Source: Streptomyces sp. H39-S7 (lineage in GTDB: Bacteria > Actinomycetota > Actinomycetes > Streptomycetales > Streptomycetaceae). Taken from it: a stretch of DNA of 64,000 nucleotides. Within the stretch, counting starts at the first letter, position 1; the number at the start of each line of letters is the position of its first letter. The position numbers were made by a program, and so were the translations under genes. The stretch is from contig NZ_JAPVLU010000014.1 in the NCBI RefSeq assembly GCF_027158205.1, forward strand, positions 131,574-195,573, written 5' to 3'. Positions 64,000-64,000 of this stretch are shown one piece after another. The notes under the pieces were generated by a model. The model saw only the letters and a program-made list of their open reading frames with translations, had not been told where the DNA came from and did no database searches.

Positions 64000-64000
64000 A

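Overview
The window is a stretch of a Streptomyces chromosome. Coding sequence is very GC-rich with almost all third positions G or C, many starts are GTG, and the gene set is that of a conserved actinomycete core: the WhiG anti-sigma factor RsiG, the nickel regulator Nur, the nitrogen regulator GlnR, mycothiol synthase MshD, the pstSCAB phosphate transporter and the distal end of an rRNA operon. Gene order looks like the S. coelicolor region around SCO4120-SCO4190; locus numbers cited are from memory, and synteny was not computed.

Positions 1-13.6 kb hold regulatory and housekeeping genes. An ECF42-type sigma factor (cut by the left edge) sits with its DGPF/YCII partner behind a matching promoter, divergent from soxR, which has its own MerR-type operator. 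Next come a DinB-like protein, an asd-dapA-like pair, an acetyltransferase, a GntR-HAD-phosphotransferase operon, an Eis-like acetyltransferase, rsiG, dtd, ygfZ and nur. Positions 13.7-17.3 kb contain four tandem, translationally coupled paralogous membrane-anchored proteins of unknown function. Positions 17.5-23.2 kb hold a DsrE protein, a sulfurtransferase-DUF1416 unit preceded by a Cys-containing leader peptide, an LmeA-like protein, a MoaD-like protein and a hydrolase.

Positions 23.3-33.3 kb carry glnR (with a small overlapping upstream ORF and an AQ-repeat tail), a LacI regulator, an HtrA-type protease with an MprAB-like two-component system (and a three-unit 11-bp repeat in front of the protease), a secreted 5'-nucleotidase, an MFS transporter and mshD. 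Positions 33.6-43.8 kb form a phosphate island: ppk-CHAD-Nudix, a 180-bp MITE-like element, a PHO box, pstS, a strong intra-operon hairpin, pstCAB, then the convergent pit accessory-pit pair. A copper-sensor-type CsoR regulator with its operator follows.

Positions 44.4-49.6 kb hold small proteins, lipoproteins, a flavoprotein, a PAP2 phosphatase and a wall hydrolase. Positions 48.6-57.1 kb look like a chromosomal type IV secretion-like machine: SLT-NlpC/P60 hydrolase, VirB2-like, VirB8-like and TrbL/VirB6-like membrane proteins, a VirB4 split into two proteins, and a VirD4-like protein whose Walker A motif has decayed. No relaxase is visible. This and the four tandem paralogs are the best candidates for poorly described systems. 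Positions 57.2-63.2 kb hold a LacI-controlled sugar ABC importer without its own ATPase, divergent from a 2-hydroxyacid dehydrogenase, with operators in the shared promoter region. The right edge holds an acetyltransferase, an rRNA terminator and the 5S rRNA gene of a minus-strand rRNA operon.

Many genes here seem to be transcribed without a leader: a TAnnnT hexamer lies 6-7 bases before the start codon of at least eight of them.
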